A stretch of 64,000 bases of DNA from Mycolicibacterium sarraceniae (GCF_010731875.1 NZ_AP022595.1:2914001-2978000), one strand, 5' to 3'. Positions 49,898 to 61,290 are shown, numbered from the stretch's first letter. Notes: generated by a model not told the origin, from the sequence alone. Translations and numbers: made by a program.

Positions 49898-50663
49898 CGA
49901 TGCGCTCGAGCAGGTGTGCAGCGAATACGACTCCGCCCCCCCCCTATGGATTCCACGCGTATCCGCAGACCGCTCCCGGCCATGTGGCCGCCATCGGCTA
50001 CCTGCTGGGGCTCGACGACGTCCCCGATGTCGCCACCGCGCGGGTGGTGGAGATGGGCGCATTCGATCACGTCACCCGTCACGGGTTCTATAGGTCGAGG
50101 GGGCGGTTGTGCTGGACTCCTCGCGTCAAACCTTCGGCGTGCCGGGCGGACCGGGGGTATTCGCCAACGACCCTGGTCTGAAGGCAGCCCTTGACGTACT
50201 GAATTCGCATTGGCCCTGGACGATTTCGTGGGCAGAGCTACAGCAGGAGACGGTAACCCGACTCAGGGGCGCAGGCAGTCCGGCGGGTGCGGGATTACCG
50301 GTGCGCATCGACGAACTGCTGAACGTTCTGATCCTCAACGGAACGGCGCGCTATCGTCTCGACCCCGTCTCGGCCGATGCGACGACAACGGGCACCGACG
50401 AGCCTTCGAGACTCATGGCAGAGCTGAGCCAAAGGGAGGCCGAGGCGGTGACATTCAATCGCTGGCGCGAAGTGTTCTCGCTATCGGCGGCCGACCGGCT
50501 CCTTGTTGCGCTGCTGGACGGCACACACTACCGAGACATCTTGCTGGACGGTCTGCTCGCGGCCGCTCGGCACGAACAGATCCAGATCGACGACGAGGAA
50601 CTCTGCGCTCAGATCGACCCTCTGCCTCAGCGATTGGCGATGATGCGGCTCTGTAGGGGCTGA
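49898..50663 (+). pseudogene. Remnant of a methyltransferase with PKMT-type regulatory domain
   Basis: The 5' part reads EQVCSEYDSAP, then after a shift at a run of nine C (49935-49944) YGFHAYPQTAPGHVAAIGYLLGLDDV, which resembles the start of SAM-dependent methyltransferases carrying a methyltransferase regulatory domain. The SAM-binding core is missing. The 3' part (50109-50663) reads ALDVLNSHWPWTISWAELQQE and a winged-helix-like tail (LSAADRLLVALLDGTHYRDILLDGLL), typical of the C-terminal region of such proteins. A large internal deletion plus frameshift is the simplest reading. The 184-residue downstream frame could still be expressed. Confidence 0.6.
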
Positions 50664-51024
50664 TCACCCCAAGCCGAGTTGCTCACCAGGTCCAAGAAGG
50701 TGGGCGACGGTCTGCCGTTGATCAGATGATCCAGGTGGGCGGGGAACGAGAACAGCGGAGCCGTCATCGGGTTGGCCCGGGCGTCGACAGCGATCGCGTA
50801 CCCCAGATCGTGGCGTGGCCATACCGCGTGCACCCGTTCGGCGAAGCCGCGCGACAGCCGCTGCGTGTCGAACCCGTTGATGCCCAACACGATTCCGAGG
50901 TGTGGTGTGTTCCCGGAGGAAGCGGGCCGCGGCATCGGCTCCGTCGACCTCAAAGCGCTGGTCGGCACTGCCGAAGTCAGTGACACCCAACCCGAGCCCG
51001 CCGCACCAGGGGCTTGCGGGCCAT
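50627..51024 (-). pseudogene. Decayed unrecognised gene
   Basis: From ATG 51024 (MARKPLVRR) the protein-like sequence changes frame twice: LGVTDFGSADQRFEVDGADAAARFLREH, then HLGIVLGINGFDTQRLSRGFAERVHAVW on to FLDLVSNSAWG. These pieces together look like one protein of about 130 residues. I do not recognise the family. Confidence 0.35.
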
Positions 51025-51061
51025 GTACCCCTCGGATCAGGACACCGTCCGGTGGCCGGAT

Positions 51062-52666
51062 TCAGGCGGGCACCGCCAGCCGGGTCGGCGCGTCGTGGCC
51101 GCGCAACGTCACCGCGTCACCGAGGGTCCAGTGGGCGCGCTCCTGCTCGCTGGCATTCTCGACCGCCACCGCCGACGCCAACACGCGGCTGTCGGCGGAC
51201 TTGGCCAGCTCCGAGAGGCGGGCGGCCTCGTTGACCGGTCCGCCGATCACCGTGTACTCGAATCGCTCGTTGGCGCCTACGTTGCCGGCCACCACCTGCC
51301 CAGCCGTGACCCCGATGCCCGCGGGGCATTCGGGTACCTCCCGCTCGAGCCGCCGCATGATCGTGCGGGCCGCGCGCAGTGCCTCGTCCTCCGGGTTGTC
51401 CAGGCTGACGGGGGCCCCGAAGATCGCCAACGTCGCGTCGCCTTCGAACTTGTTGACGATCCCGCGGTGGCGGTCGACCTCCTCGACAACGACGGCGAAG
51501 AACCGGTTAAGCAGTTCGACCACGTCGATCGGCGGCAACGCGCTGACCAAGTGGGTGGACTGGACGATGTCGACGAAAAGCACTGCCACATGGCGCTCTT
51601 CGCCGCCGAGGGTGGGTCGCTGCAGTTCGGCCGCCGCGGCGACCTCCCGTCCGACATGGCGGCCGAACAGGTCGCGCACCCGCTCGCGTTCCCGAAGCCC
51701 GTTCACCATCGAGTTGAAACCCCGTTGCAGTTCCCCGAGCTCGGTGCCGTCGAAGACGACGAGGTTGGCCGTGAGGTCCCCGTCCTCGACGCGTTTGAGC
51801 GCCGAGCGAACCACGCGGACCGGAGTTGCGGTGAGCCAGGCCAGAATCCACATCAACATGAACCCGAACACCAGGGTGGCCAGCGAGGTGATGAGGATCG
51901 CGACTTCCAACTGAGTCTTGGTGAGGTTGTCCAGGATCAGCGAGAACAGCGCGGTCAGGCCGATTCCGATCACGGGCACACCGGAGCCCAACATCCACAC
52001 CGTCATCGTGCGGCCCATGATGCCGGGGGCCAGGCGGTGCGGGGGTCGCCCCGCCGCGAGCGCCTGTGCCGCGACCGGGCGCAGTGCGAACTCGGTGAAT
52101 AGGTAGGCACCGGTGGAGACCAGCACGCCGCAGAACCCCACCCCGAGCGCGATCTGGGGAATGAAGTCAGTGTTGTAGAGCCCGTAGAGAACGGTGAACG
52201 CCGCGGTGCCCACGGCCCAGAGCGTCAGCTGGGCCAACGCGATCCGCCAGGGTGTGAAGAACGCTTTGCGCTGATCGGCTCGTGTTGGCACCCGCCCGTC
52301 GACGGCCCATCGGAGGTCGTTGACCGTGCGGGTGGTGATCCACCAGGTGCCGAACGCCAGCGCGAACGTCGCATAGGCGGGCGCCAGCGCATAGGTGAGC
52401 CAGGGTGGCACGTCGGTGAACACGCTGGGCACCGGATACGCCACGGTCACCAGCAGCGCCGCCACCAGGATTCCGATCACGTTCACCGTCAGCAGCGACA
52501 CGGTGACCAGCGTCTGGATCCGCACCCGCCGACGGGGCGGGCTTTCGTTCACCCGGCCCAGCAGCAATGATCCGTAGGCCGGTGCGCCGACCAGCCGACC
52601 GCTTTGCCGGGTGAGCCGTTCCAGAACCCGGCCCAACCGCTGCGCAACGCTGGGGTGGGAAATCAT
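51062..52666 (-). CDS. Membrane adenylate cyclase with HAMP domain
   Basis: The 534-residue protein has six or so membrane helices, a HAMP linker (ATPVRVVRSALKRVEDGDLTANL in part) and a class III cyclase domain. Key elements are the metal-binding FVDIVQST, NKFEGDATLAIFGAP with the adenine-selecting Lys, and GGPVNEAARLSEL with the transition-state Asn and Arg. It makes cAMP at the membrane. It matches the Rv1318c/Rv1319c/Rv1320c family; M. tuberculosis has three tandem copies here and this window has one. Start at ATG 52666. Confidence 0.93.
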   Translation of the reverse strand: MISHPSVAQRLGRVLERLTRQSGRLVGAPAYGSLLLGRVNESPPRRRVRIQTLVTVSLLTVNVIGILVAALLVTVAYPVPSVFTDVPPWLTYALAPAYATFALAFGTWWITTRTVNDLRWAVDGRVPTRADQRKAFFTPWRIALAQLTLWAVGTAAFTVLYGLYNTDFIPQIALGVGFCGVLVSTGAYLFTEFALRPVAAQALAAGRPPHRLAPGIMGRTMTVWMLGSGVPVIGIGLTALFSLILDNLTKTQLEVAILITSLATLVFGFMLMWILAWLTATPVRVVRSALKRVEDGDLTANLVVFDGTELGELQRGFNSMVNGLRERERVRDLFGRHVGREVAAAAELQRPTLGGEERHVAVLFVDIVQSTHLVSALPPIDVVELLNRFFAVVVEEVDRHRGIVNKFEGDATLAIFGAPVSLDNPEDEALRAARTIMRRLEREVPECPAGIGVTAGQVVAGNVGANERFEYTVIGGPVNEAARLSELAKSADSRVLASAVAVENASEQERAHWTLGDAVTLRGHDAPTRLAVPA

Positions 52667-52715
52667 GGTGGCGTCAGCCTAAGTCGCCGCAGGCGCCAGA
52701 CCCTAAGCTTGTGCG

Positions 52716-53390
52716 GTGCGCCTCGTGATCGCTCAATGCACCGTCGACTATGTCGGCCGTCTCACCGCCCACCTCCCGTCTGCTCGCCGGCTACTGCTGA
52801 TCAAGGCCGACGGTTCGGTCAGCGTGCACGCTGACGATCGCGCCTACAAGCCGCTGAACTGGATGAGCCCGCCGTGCTGGCTCACCGAGGAGGCACCGGA
52901 TGATTCTTTGCCGGTATGGGTAGTGGAGAACAAGACCGGCGAGCAGCTTCGCATTACGATCGAGAGCATCGAGCACGACTCGAGCCATGAGCTCGGGATC
53001 GATCCCGGGCTCGTCAAGGACGGTGTCGAAGCCCATCTGCAGAAGTTGCTGGCCGAGCACATCGAGCTCCTGGGCGGCGGCTACACCTTGGTTCGCCGGG
53101 AGTTCATGACCGCGATCGGTCCGGTGGACATCTTGTGCCGCGATGACGCGGGCCGCACGGTAGCTGTGGAGATCAAGCGCCGGGGTGAGATCGACGGGGT
53201 CGAGCAGCTGACGCGCTACCTCGAACTGCTCAATCGCGACAGCCTGCTGGCGCCCGTCAGCGGTGTGTTCGCGGCCCAGCAGATCAAGCCGCAGGCGCGC
53301 ACGCTTGCCACTGATCGCGGGATACGTTGTGTCACTCTCGACTACGACGTCATGCGCGGTATGGACAGCGACGAGTTCCGGCTCTTCTGA
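52716..53390 (+). CDS. nucS: Mismatch-specific endonuclease NucS/EndoMS
   Basis: NucS carries non-canonical mismatch repair in actinobacteria that lack MutS/MutL. The 224-residue protein starts [21 protein letters not shown] from GTG 52716. It contains the nuclease core: Asp in [11 protein letters not shown] and the [17 protein letters not shown] segment. It ends [11 protein letters not shown], a C-terminal tail like those that contact the sliding clamp. TGATG overlap with the next gene. Confidence 0.96.
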   Translation: MRLVIAQCTVDYVGRLTAHLPSARRLLLIKADGSVSVHADDRAYKPLNWMSPPCWLTEEAPDDSLPVWVVENKTGEQLRITIESIEHDSSHELGIDPGLVKDGVEAHLQKLLAEHIELLGGGYTLVRREFMTAIGPVDILCRDDAGRTVAVEIKRRGEIDGVEQLTRYLELLNRDSLLAPVSGVFAAQQIKPQARTLATDRGIRCVTLDYDVMRGMDSDEFRLF

Positions 53391-53686
53391 TGCCGCGCCG
53401 CCGGCCGGACCGTCGTAAGGGGAGCGACTTTCCGCCGCTGCCCGGTCCGCGCCGGGTCGAGGTCGGTGCCGACGGGTTCGACTACGAGGTGCGGCCGATC
53501 CCTGGGTCGCGTGCCGTCAAGAACTATCGGTGTCCCGGATGCGATCACGAAATCCACTCGGGCACAGCACATGTCGTGGTGTGGCCGGTCGATCAGGGGG
53601 AGCCGGGGCTAGGCGAGCGGCGGCATTGGCACACTGCGTGCTGGGCCAACCGCGCCAACCGCGGTCCGACCCGGAAATGGTCCTAA
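53390..53686 (+). CDS. Small conserved protein, possible zinc site (Rv1322-like)
   Basis: The 98-residue protein is basic at the start (PRRRPDRRKGSDF). It has CPGCDHEIHSGTAH and a later HWHTACW, which together could bind one metal. It is coupled to nucS by TGATG, so a link to repair is possible. Function is unknown. Confidence 0.85.
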   Translation: MPRRRPDRRKGSDFPPLPGPRRVEVGADGFDYEVRPIPGSRAVKNYRCPGCDHEIHSGTAHVVVWPVDQGEPGLGERRHWHTACWANRANRGPTRKWS

Positions 53687-53689
53687 CGA

Positions 53690-54160
53690 CTAGTGCGAGG
53701 CGTCCGGCTCAACGAGTTCCACCAGGACGCCACCGGCATCCTTGGGGTGGATGAAGTTGATGCGCGAGTTCGCCGTTCCGCGTCGTGGTGCGTCGTAGAT
53801 CAACCGGACGCCCTGGCCGCGCAACTGTTCGGAGATCGCGTCCAGATCGCTGACCCGATAGGCCATCTGCTGGATGCCGGGGCCGCGCTTGTCGATGAAC
53901 TTGGCGATCGTCGAGGTCTCGTCCAGCGGGGCCATCAGCTGGATCTGCGCGCAGTCGGGCGCAGCGTTCTTCAGCGACAACATCGCCTCGCGAATACCCT
54001 GGTCTTCGTTGATCTCCTCGTGCACCAGGATCATGCCGAGGTGCTCGTGATACCACTGAATTGCCGCATCGAGATCCGGCACCGCGATGCCGACGTGATC
54101 GACAGCGGTGACGAGAGCACTGGCCAGGACTGGACGGGCGTCAACTTGCTCAGCGGTCAT
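53690..54160 (-). CDS. mce: Methylmalonyl-CoA epimerase
   Basis: This vicinal-oxygen-chelate enzyme interconverts (2S)- and (2R)-methylmalonyl-CoA. The 156-residue form starts MTAEQVDARP (ATG 54160). Metal ligands are in DHVGIAVPDLDAA, IQLMAPLDETS and GGVLVELVEP. It fits with the corrinoid adenosyltransferase in this window and with methylmalonyl supply for PKS enzymes. An in-frame ATG at 54193 is less likely. Confidence 0.93.
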   Translation of the reverse strand: MTAEQVDARPVLASALVTAVDHVGIAVPDLDAAIQWYHEHLGMILVHEEINEDQGIREAMLSLKNAAPDCAQIQLMAPLDETSTIAKFIDKRGPGIQQMAYRVSDLDAISEQLRGQGVRLIYDAPRRGTANSRINFIHPKDAGGVLVELVEPDASH

Positions 54161-54253
54161 AACGCAAAGGTAACCTAACCAGATCGGATTCAACTACTGG
54201 GGGATCCGTGGATAGCCGCATCGAAGCGGCTCGAAACGCGCATGGAGGCAGGA

Positions 54254-55432
54254 ATGACGACGTCGGTGATCGTTGCTGGAGCTCGCACTCCCATCGGAAA
54301 GCTGATGGGCTCCCTCAAAGATTTCTCTGGTAGCGACCTGGGCGCGATCGCCATTGAGGGCGCGCTGGAGAAAGCGGGAGTGCCGGCGTCACTGGTCGAG
54401 TACGTGATCATGGGCCAGGTGCTGACCGCCGGTGCCGGCCAGATGCCGGCCCGCCAGGCGGCCGTCGCCGCCGGGATCGGCTGGGACGTGCCCGCGCTGA
54501 GCATCAACAAGATGTGCCTGTCCGGCATCGACTCGATCGCGCTCGCCGACCAGCTCATCCGGGCCGGTGAGTTCGACGTCGTCGTCGCCGGTGGCCAGGA
54601 ATCGATGACCAAGGCGCCGCACCTGCTGGTAAACAGCCGTGAGGGCTACAAGTACGGCGATGTCACGGTGCTCGACTCCATGGCGTACGACGGCCTGCAC
54701 GACGTCTTCACCGACCAGCCGATGGGCGCCCTGACCGAGCAGCGCAACGACACCGACAAGTTCACCCGCCTCGAGCAGGACGAATTCGCCGCCACCTCGC
54801 ATCAGAAGGCCGCCGCGGCCTGGAAGGACGGGGTGTTCGCCGACGAGGTCGTGCCGGTGAAGATCCCGCAGCGCAAGGGTGACCCGATCGAGTTCGCCGA
54901 GGATGAGGGCATCCGGGCCAACACCACGGCCGAATCGCTGTCGGGGCTGAAGCCCGCGTTCCGCAAGGACGGCACCATCACCGCGGGTTCGGCGTCCCAA
55001 ATCTCCGACGGCGGATGCGCTGTCGTGGTGATGAACAAGGCCAAGGCGCAGGAACTGGGCCTGACGTGGCTGTGTGAGATCGGTGCCCACGGTGTGGTCG
55101 CCGGCCCAGATTCCACGCTGCAGTCCCAGCCGGCCAACGCGATCAAGAAGGCCATTGCGCGCGAGGGCATCAGCCTCGATCAGCTCGATGTCATTGAGAT
55201 CAACGAAGCGTTCTCCGCCGTCGCGCTGGCCTCGACTCGCGAGCTCGGGGTGGACGCCGAGCGCGTCAACCGCAACGGCGGCGCAATCGCGGTCGGCCAC
55301 CCGATCGGGATGTCCGGCGCGCGTATCACGCTGCATGCGGCGCTGGAGCTCTCCCGGCGCGGCTCGGGCTACGCGGTGGCCGCGCTGTGCGGCGCGGGCG
55401 GCCAGGGCGATGCGCTAATCCTGCGCGCCTGA
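54254..55432 (+). CDS. fadA4: Acetyl-CoA acetyltransferase (thiolase)
   Basis: The 392-residue thiolase condenses or cleaves acetoacetyl-CoA. The nucleophilic Cys is in NKMCLSGID, the His in [13 protein letters not shown] and the second Cys in [17 protein letters not shown] 54254 has GGAGGCAGGA upstream and is preferred to ATG 54242. It is divergent from mce. Confidence 0.95.
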   Translation: MTTSVIVAGARTPIGKLMGSLKDFSGSDLGAIAIEGALEKAGVPASLVEYVIMGQVLTAGAGQMPARQAAVAAGIGWDVPALSINKMCLSGIDSIALADQLIRAGEFDVVVAGGQESMTKAPHLLVNSREGYKYGDVTVLDSMAYDGLHDVFTDQPMGALTEQRNDTDKFTRLEQDEFAATSHQKAAAAWKDGVFADEVVPVKIPQRKGDPIEFAEDEGIRANTTAESLSGLKPAFRKDGTITAGSASQISDGGCAVVVMNKAKAQELGLTWLCEIGAHGVVAGPDSTLQSQPANAIKKAIAREGISLDQLDVIEINEAFSAVALASTRELGVDAERVNRNGGAIAVGHPIGMSGARITLHAALELSRRGSGYAVAALCGAGGQGDALILRA

Positions 55433-55500
55433 CGGGGTAGCGGTGGCCGCAGCAACGACGCAGCGTAGTAGCTGGCGCGTCGCTGCGGCACAATGGCGGC

Positions 55501-55875
55501 ATGACGCGCACCTTTGATATCCGCAGCACGGCAGGGCGGTTCCGATTGGTGGCGCTGGCCGAAGCGGTGACCTGGGTCGGGCTACTGGTCGGGATGTACT
55601 TCAAGTACCTGGGCACCCCGCGCACCGAGGTCGGCGTCAAGGTCTTCGGCATGGCCCACGGGCTGGTGTTCATCGCTTTCGTGATCACTGCTCTCCTAGC
55701 TGGGATCGCCTGCTCGTGGGGCGTCGCGACGTGGGTGCTGGCGTTGCTGGGCAGCATCGTGCCGCTCGGCAGTGTGATCTTCCTCATATGGGCTGATCGG
55801 ACGGCCAAATTGGGCGGTCGGGCGGCTCCCGCGGCTTCTTCTCAACCGCGCGATTCAGCGCGAACGGCGACGTGA
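55501..55875 (+). CDS. DUF3817 integral membrane protein
   Basis: The 124-residue protein starts RTFDIRSTAGRFRLVALAEA and has three hydrophobic segments (VTWVGLLVGMYFKYL, MAHGLVFIAFVITALLAG, VATWVLALLGSIVPLGSVIF), then a short polar tail. The N-terminal FR.VA..E..T pattern is that of DUF3817. Function is unknown. Confidence 0.82.
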   Translation: MTRTFDIRSTAGRFRLVALAEAVTWVGLLVGMYFKYLGTPRTEVGVKVFGMAHGLVFIAFVITALLAGIACSWGVATWVLALLGSIVPLGSVIFLIWADRTAKLGGRAAPAASSQPRDSARTAT

Positions 55876-55888
55876 CAGACTTGGGTAC

Positions 55889-56788
55889 GTGACGCGTCCA
55901 CGCCCTTCGATCGGCCCCGCCTTAGCCGCCGGTGCCGTTGATCTATCCGGTCTCAAACAGCGGGCCCAGCAGCCCGCATCCGGCGGTGCGACCGCCCCCG
56001 GCGGCGGCACCGAGGTCACCGAGGCGAATTTCGAAGCCGAGGTGCTGGTCAAGTCCGGTCAGGTGCCGGTTGTGGTGGTGCTCTGGTCGCCCCGCAGCGA
56101 TTCCGCGGTCCAGCTCGCCGAGGCGCTGGGTGCGCTGGCCGCCGAGGGCAACGGCACGTGGTCGTTGGCCACGGTGAACGTCGACGTGGTGCCGCGGGTG
56201 GCCCAGATGTTCGGCATCGAGGCGGTGCCCACGGTGGTGGCGCTGGCCGGTGGACAGCCGTTGGCCAGCTTCCAGGGCCCGCAACCCCCCGAGCAGCTGC
56301 GCCGCTGGGTCGACTCCCTGTTGTCGGCGACGGCCGGAAAACTCTCCGGCTCAGGTGATCCCGAAGGCGAAGCGGCCGACGATCCCGTGCTCGCACAGGC
56401 CCGCGACCTTCTGGAAGCCGGCGATTTCGCAGCCGCCGCGACCGCGTATCAGGCGATCCTCGATGCCGATCCAGGGAATGCCGAAGCCAAGGGTGCGCTG
56501 CGGCAGATGACCTTCCTGGAGCGCGCCACCACGCGCAGCCCGGACGCCGTCGCAGCATCGGATGCGGCACCAGACGATATCGAGGCGGCGTTTGCCGCGG
56601 CGGATGTGCAGATCCTCAACCAGGATGTGATTCCCGCATTCGACCGGCTGATCGCGCTGGTGCGCAAGACATCCGATGATGACCGCACGAAGGTGCGCAC
56701 CCGGTTGATCGAGCTTTTCGAGCTGTTCGACCCGGCCGATCCCGATGTCATCACCGGCCGGCGCAACCTCGCCAACGCGCTGTACTAG
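55889..56788 (+). CDS. Thioredoxin-fold/TPR protein without redox cysteines (CnoX/YbbN-like)
   Basis: The 299-residue protein has a thioredoxin fold at about 50-150 ([34 protein letters not shown]). The usual WCxxC is replaced by WSPRSDS, so no disulfide chemistry is possible. A TPR-like helical region follows ([21 protein letters not shown]). This matches Rv1324 in place and resembles CnoX-type holdase chaperones. It starts at GTG 55889; the stop overlaps the convergent glgB end by four bases. Confidence 0.88.
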   Translation: MTRPRPSIGPALAAGAVDLSGLKQRAQQPASGGATAPGGGTEVTEANFEAEVLVKSGQVPVVVVLWSPRSDSAVQLAEALGALAAEGNGTWSLATVNVDVVPRVAQMFGIEAVPTVVALAGGQPLASFQGPQPPEQLRRWVDSLLSATAGKLSGSGDPEGEAADDPVLAQARDLLEAGDFAAAATAYQAILDADPGNAEAKGALRQMTFLERATTRSPDAVAASDAAPDDIEAAFAAADVQILNQDVIPAFDRLIALVRKTSDDDRTKVRTRLIELFELFDPADPDVITGRRNLANALY

Positions 56789-58983
56789 ACCTCAGGCTCG
56801 AGCCAGATCGCGGAGGTCGGCGGCAACACCAGCGTCGCCGACGCCGGTCTGCCGTGCCACGGCTCCTCGGTGGCCTCGACGGCTCCGAAGTTGCCCGCTC
56901 CCGCACCGTTGTAGATCGTCGCGTCGCTGTTGAGCACCTCGCGCCACGTTCCGCTGTGCGGCAGGCCGAGCCGGTAGCGGGTGTGCGCGGCACCGGAGAA
57001 GTTGAACACACACGCCAGCACGGAACCGTCACTGCCGTAGCGCAGGAAACTCAGCACGTTGTTGGCCGAATCGTTGGCGTCGATCCACGAGTAGCCGTCT
57101 GGACGGCTGTCCTGGCTCCACAACGCCGTACGCGTGCGGTAGATCGCGTTGATATCGGCGACGAATCGCAGAATTCCGTCGGAGTAGCTGTTTTCGTCGA
57201 GCTGGTACCAGTCGACGCCGCGTTCCTCTGACCACTCCGCCCGCTGGCCGAATTCCTGGCCCATGAACAGCAGTTGCTTACCGGGATGGGCCCACTGGTA
57301 GGCGAGCAGGCTGCGCAACCCGGCCGCCTTGACGTGGTCGTTGCCGGGCATGCGTCCCCACAGCGTGCCCTTGCCGTGCACCACCTCGTCGTGGCTGATC
57401 GGCAGCACGAAGTTCTCGCTGAACGCGTAGAGCAACGAGAACGTGAGCTCACCGTGGTGATAGGTGCGATAGATCGGGTCGCGGCTCATGTAGTCCAGGG
57501 TGTCGTGCATCCACCCCATGTTCCACTTCATCGAAAAGCCAAGTCCACCAAGGTTGGTTGGCCGTGTGACGCCGGGCCACGAGGTGGACTCCTCGGCGAT
57601 CGTGACGATGCCCGGCGCCATCTTGTGGACAGTCGCGTTCATCTCCTGGAGGAACTGCACGGCTTCGAGGTTCTCCCGACCGCCGTAGATATTGGGCGTC
57701 CAACCACCGTCCGGGCGGGAGTAATCCAGGTAGAGCATGGACGCGACGGCGTCCACCCGCAGGCCGTCGATGTGGAATTCCTCCAGCCAATACAGGGCGT
57801 TGGCCACCAGGAAATTGCGCACCTCGGCGCGACCGAAGTCGAAAACGTAGGTACCCCAGTCGAGTTGCTCACCGCGACGCGGGTCGGAGTGCTCATAGAG
57901 TGGCGTGCCGTCGAAGCGGCCCAGCGCCCAGGCGTCCTTGGGGAAGTGTGCGGGCACCCAGTCGACGATCACGCCGATACCGGCCCGGTGCAGGGTGTCC
58001 ACCAGCAGCCGGAACTCGTCGGGTGTGCCGAACCGTGACGTCGGGGCGTAGTACGACGTCACCTGATAGCCCCACGAGCCGCCGAAGGGGTGTTCGGCGA
58101 CCGGCAGGAGCTCGACGTGGGTGAAGCCCTGTGCCAGAACGTAATCGGTGAGCTGTTCGGCGAGTTCGCGATAGCTCAGGCCGGGTCGCCACGAACCGAG
58201 GTGAACCTCGTAGGTGCTCATCGGCTCGAACACCGGGTTCTGCGCCGCGCGCTGCGTCAGCCAGTCGGCGTCGTCCCAGGTGTATTCCGAGGTGAACACC
58301 CGCGACGCGGTGTGCGGCGGGACCTCCGTCGCGAAGGCGAACGGGTCGGCCCGGTCGGTGACCGAACCGTCGACCCCGTGCACCCGAAACTTGTAGAGCC
58401 CGTCGGCGGGGAAGTCGGGCCAGAACAATTCCCACACGCCGCTGGAGCCGAGCACGCGCATCGGGGCGTCATTGCCATCCCAATGATTGAACTCGCCGAT
58501 CAGGTTGATGCCCTTGGCGTTCGGCGCCCACACCGCAAATGACACACCGTTGACGACACCGTCGGCGGTGGTGAACGAGCGCGGATGCGCGCCCAGGATT
58601 TCCCACAGCCGCTCGTGGCGTCCCTCGCCGAACAGGTAGAGGTCCATCTCGCCGAGCGTGGGTAGGAACCGATAGCCGTCGGCGACGGTGATGGTGTGCC
58701 CGCCCGGATAGGTGACCTGCAACCGGTAGTCGACCAGGTTGGTGAACGGCAGTGCCACCGCGAAGATGCCGGAATCGATGTGCGCCAGCGGGTGACGTTC
58801 GTCGCCGATCACGGCCACCACCTCCTCCGCGTGCGGTTTGAGCGCGCGGATGATGGTGTGGTTGCCGTACTCGTGGGTGCCCAGGATGCTGTGCGGGCTG
58901 TGGTGCACACCGGCGACCAGCCTGGCCACCTCGGCGGGATCGGGTGCCAGATGCGGGCTGGCGAGCTTGTCTGTTCTCGTCAT
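56785..58983 (-). CDS. glgB: 1,4-alpha-glucan branching enzyme
   Basis: GlgB adds alpha-1,6 branches to glucan. The 732 residues comprise two N-terminal beta domains (including [22 protein letters not shown] in part) and a GH13 barrel with the nucleophile Asp in [13 protein letters not shown], the Glu in [11 protein letters not shown] and the Asp in [12 protein letters not shown]. It follows glgE by 25 bases and is likely co-transcribed with it. Confidence 0.97.
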   Translation of the reverse strand: MTRTDKLASPHLAPDPAEVARLVAGVHHSPHSILGTHEYGNHTIIRALKPHAEEVVAVIGDERHPLAHIDSGIFAVALPFTNLVDYRLQVTYPGGHTITVADGYRFLPTLGEMDLYLFGEGRHERLWEILGAHPRSFTTADGVVNGVSFAVWAPNAKGINLIGEFNHWDGNDAPMRVLGSSGVWELFWPDFPADGLYKFRVHGVDGSVTDRADPFAFATEVPPHTASRVFTSEYTWDDADWLTQRAAQNPVFEPMSTYEVHLGSWRPGLSYRELAEQLTDYVLAQGFTHVELLPVAEHPFGGSWGYQVTSYYAPTSRFGTPDEFRLLVDTLHRAGIGVIVDWVPAHFPKDAWALGRFDGTPLYEHSDPRRGEQLDWGTYVFDFGRAEVRNFLVANALYWLEEFHIDGLRVDAVASMLYLDYSRPDGGWTPNIYGGRENLEAVQFLQEMNATVHKMAPGIVTIAEESTSWPGVTRPTNLGGLGFSMKWNMGWMHDTLDYMSRDPIYRTYHHGELTFSLLYAFSENFVLPISHDEVVHGKGTLWGRMPGNDHVKAAGLRSLLAYQWAHPGKQLLFMGQEFGQRAEWSEERGVDWYQLDENSYSDGILRFVADINAIYRTRTALWSQDSRPDGYSWIDANDSANNVLSFLRYGSDGSVLACVFNFSGAAHTRYRLGLPHSGTWREVLNSDATIYNGAGAGNFGAVEATEEPWHGRPASATLVLPPTSAIWLEPEV

Positions 58984-59008
58984 TGCCAGGGCTCCTTTGT
59001 AGTTCGCG

Positions 59009-61108
59009 TCATTCCCGCCGCAGCAGACTTGCTCTCTGCTCCTGCGGGATCAACGGCATGTTCACAACGTGCGCGACGGCGCGCGAGGGCTCTAGTCGCA
59101 CATAGTTCGACTGTCCCCACTGGTATTCCTCTCCGGTGATCTCGTCCCGGACCCAGAACCGGTCGTAGGGGTGCATGCCCAATGCGTCCATATCCAGCCA
59201 TAACGTGCCCTCTTCGGGGCCGAATGGGTTCAGTGACACCACCACCAGCACAGTGTCGCCGGAGACCGGATCGAACTTGCTGTAGGCCAGCAATGCGTCG
59301 TTGTCGATATGGTGGATCGTGATCGTGCGCATCTGGCATAGCGCCGGGTGCACGCGTCGGATCTCGTTGAGGCGCTTCAGAAACGGCTCCAGTGACCGGC
59401 CCTGTTGCAGGGCTGTCTCGAAGTCGCGTGGCCGCAGCTCGTACTTCTCGGAGTCCAGGTACTCCTCGCTGCCTTCTCGTACCGGCAGGTGCTCGAACAG
59501 CTCGTAGCCTGAATACACCCCCCAGGACGTGCCCATCGTCGCGGCCAGCACGGCCCGGATCGCGAACATCCCCGGGCCGCCCTGCTGCAGGCTTTTGTGC
59601 AGGATGTCGGGGGTGTTGACGAACAGGTTGGGCCGCGTGTAGTCGGCGTGTTCGGCGATCTGGCGGCCGAACTCCTCGATCTCCCACTTCGCCGTTCGCC
59701 AGGTGAAATACGAATACGATTGGGTGAAGCCGAGTTTCGCCAGACCGTTCAGCCGGGCCGGCCGGGTGAAGGCTTCGGCAAGGAAGAGCACGTCGGGGTC
59801 GATCGATTTGACCTGACTGATCAGCCATGCCCAGAAGTTCGGTGGCTTGGTGTGCGGGTTGTCCACCCGAAAGACCTTGACGCCGTGGTCCATCCAGTGC
59901 CGAACCACCCGCAGTACCTCGTCATAGAGGCCGCCGGGATCGTTGTCGAAGTTCAGCGGATAGATGTCCTGGTACTTCTTGGGCGGGTTCTCCGCGTAGG
60001 CGATGGTGCCGTCGGGCAGCTCGGTGAACCACTGCCGGTGGTCCTTGGCCCACGGGTGATCCGGGGCGCACTGCAGCGCGAGATCCAGCGCCACCTCCAG
60101 ACCGTTGTCGCGTGCAGCGGCCACGAATCGGTCGAAGTCATCGATCGTCCCAAGATCGGGATGAACGGCGTCGTGGCCACCTTCGTCGCTACCGATTGCC
60201 CAAGGTGATCCCACGTCGCCGGGCTCGGCGGTCACGCTGTTGTTGCGGCCCTTGCGGTGCACCTTGCCGATCGGGTGGATCGGCGGCAGGTAGACGACGT
60301 TGAATCCCATTGCCGCCACCCGCGGCAGCGTCGCCGCCGCGGTGGCGAAGGTGCCGTGCACCGGCGTTCCGTGCTCGTCACGGCCGCCGGTGGAGCGGGG
60401 GAACAGCTCGTACCAGGCGCTGCAGCGCGCCAGCGGGCGATCCACCCAGACCCCGTACGTGGCGCCGCGGGTCACCAGTTCGCGCAGCGGGTACTGCGCC
60501 AGCAGCTCGGTGACGTCATGCGAGAGCGCCAGCGCCGCGCGGGTCAGCGGGTCGCCGGGCTCGCGCAGTGCGGCCGAGGCGTCCAGCAGCGGTGCACGCC
60601 GATCACGGGGCACACCGGTGGCCGCCCGCGCCAGCAGACGTGAGCCCACCAGCAGATCGTTATCGAGTTCCGATTCGCCTTGACCGGCGTTGAGTTTCAC
60701 GGTGACGGCATGCCGCCAGGTGGTGATCGGGTCGCCCCAGCCGTCGATTCGAAAGGTCCAGAGTCCCACCCGGTCGGGCACGAATTGGCCGTGGAACAGA
60801 TCCGGTGTGCGGCCGGTCGCCATCGCGTGCAACTGGGGCTTCACCCTGCCGGCGGCCGGCGCGGCCGCGGCAGGGCCGGCGCCTTCGGGCGCCTTGACCC
60901 GGCGGGCCGGATTAGCCCCCAGCTGCGGGTAGGACGTTCCGAGGTAGCGGACCACTAACGTCGCCGCCACCGCGTCGTGACCCTCGCGCCAGACCGACCC
61001 TGATACCGGCACCACTTCGCCGGCGACCGCTTTGGCGGGGTAAGCACCGCAGGACACGACGGGCGCGACGTCATCGATCTCGATACGACCGGGCACCCAA
61101 CACTCCAT
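59009..61108 (-). CDS. glgE: Maltose-1-phosphate maltosyltransferase
   Basis: GlgE extends alpha-glucan using maltose-1-phosphate. From ATG 61108 (CAGGTTCAGGA upstream) it has 699 residues. The N-terminal part reads [21 protein letters not shown]. The GH13_3 barrel includes [18 protein letters not shown], the nucleophile in [10 protein letters not shown] and the acid/base in LFLAEAF. A longer in-frame start at 61258 would run into the glgP promoter region and is rejected. Confidence 0.96.
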   Translation of the reverse strand: MECWVPGRIEIDDVAPVVSCGAYPAKAVAGEVVPVSGSVWREGHDAVAATLVVRYLGTSYPQLGANPARRVKAPEGAGPAAAAPAAGRVKPQLHAMATGRTPDLFHGQFVPDRVGLWTFRIDGWGDPITTWRHAVTVKLNAGQGESELDNDLLVGSRLLARAATGVPRDRRAPLLDASAALREPGDPLTRAALALSHDVTELLAQYPLRELVTRGATYGVWVDRPLARCSAWYELFPRSTGGRDEHGTPVHGTFATAAATLPRVAAMGFNVVYLPPIHPIGKVHRKGRNNSVTAEPGDVGSPWAIGSDEGGHDAVHPDLGTIDDFDRFVAAARDNGLEVALDLALQCAPDHPWAKDHRQWFTELPDGTIAYAENPPKKYQDIYPLNFDNDPGGLYDEVLRVVRHWMDHGVKVFRVDNPHTKPPNFWAWLISQVKSIDPDVLFLAEAFTRPARLNGLAKLGFTQSYSYFTWRTAKWEIEEFGRQIAEHADYTRPNLFVNTPDILHKSLQQGGPGMFAIRAVLAATMGTSWGVYSGYELFEHLPVREGSEEYLDSEKYELRPRDFETALQQGRSLEPFLKRLNEIRRVHPALCQMRTITIHHIDNDALLAYSKFDPVSGDTVLVVVSLNPFGPEEGTLWLDMDALGMHPYDRFWVRDEITGEEYQWGQSNYVRLEPSRAVAHVVNMPLIPQEQRASLLRRE

Positions 61109-61290
61109 TCCTGAACCTGTGCGGCGTGGTCTGCCCCGCGCCGGCTCCGTCGGTCTTCTCGTTGTCGGTCTTCGTTTCTCGGGGTAACCGCATCGCGCTC
61201 TATTCACACCGTAGTAGCCCGAATGAATGCGGGGGGAGGAAGCTATTCGGTCGGCCATCGGCGCCAGTCAATCTCGGTAGGTTGGAACAC
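61109..61290. promoter_or_regulatory. Divergent glgE/glgP promoter region
   Basis: A 182-base gap separates the glgE-glgB operon from glgP. No gene is supported. Both promoters should be here; none was resolved. Confidence 0.4.

Noticed and set aside
61109..61258. Extended start for GlgE
   Set aside because: The extension is Arg/Pro-rich and not protein-like, and ATG 61108 has a good upstream signal.
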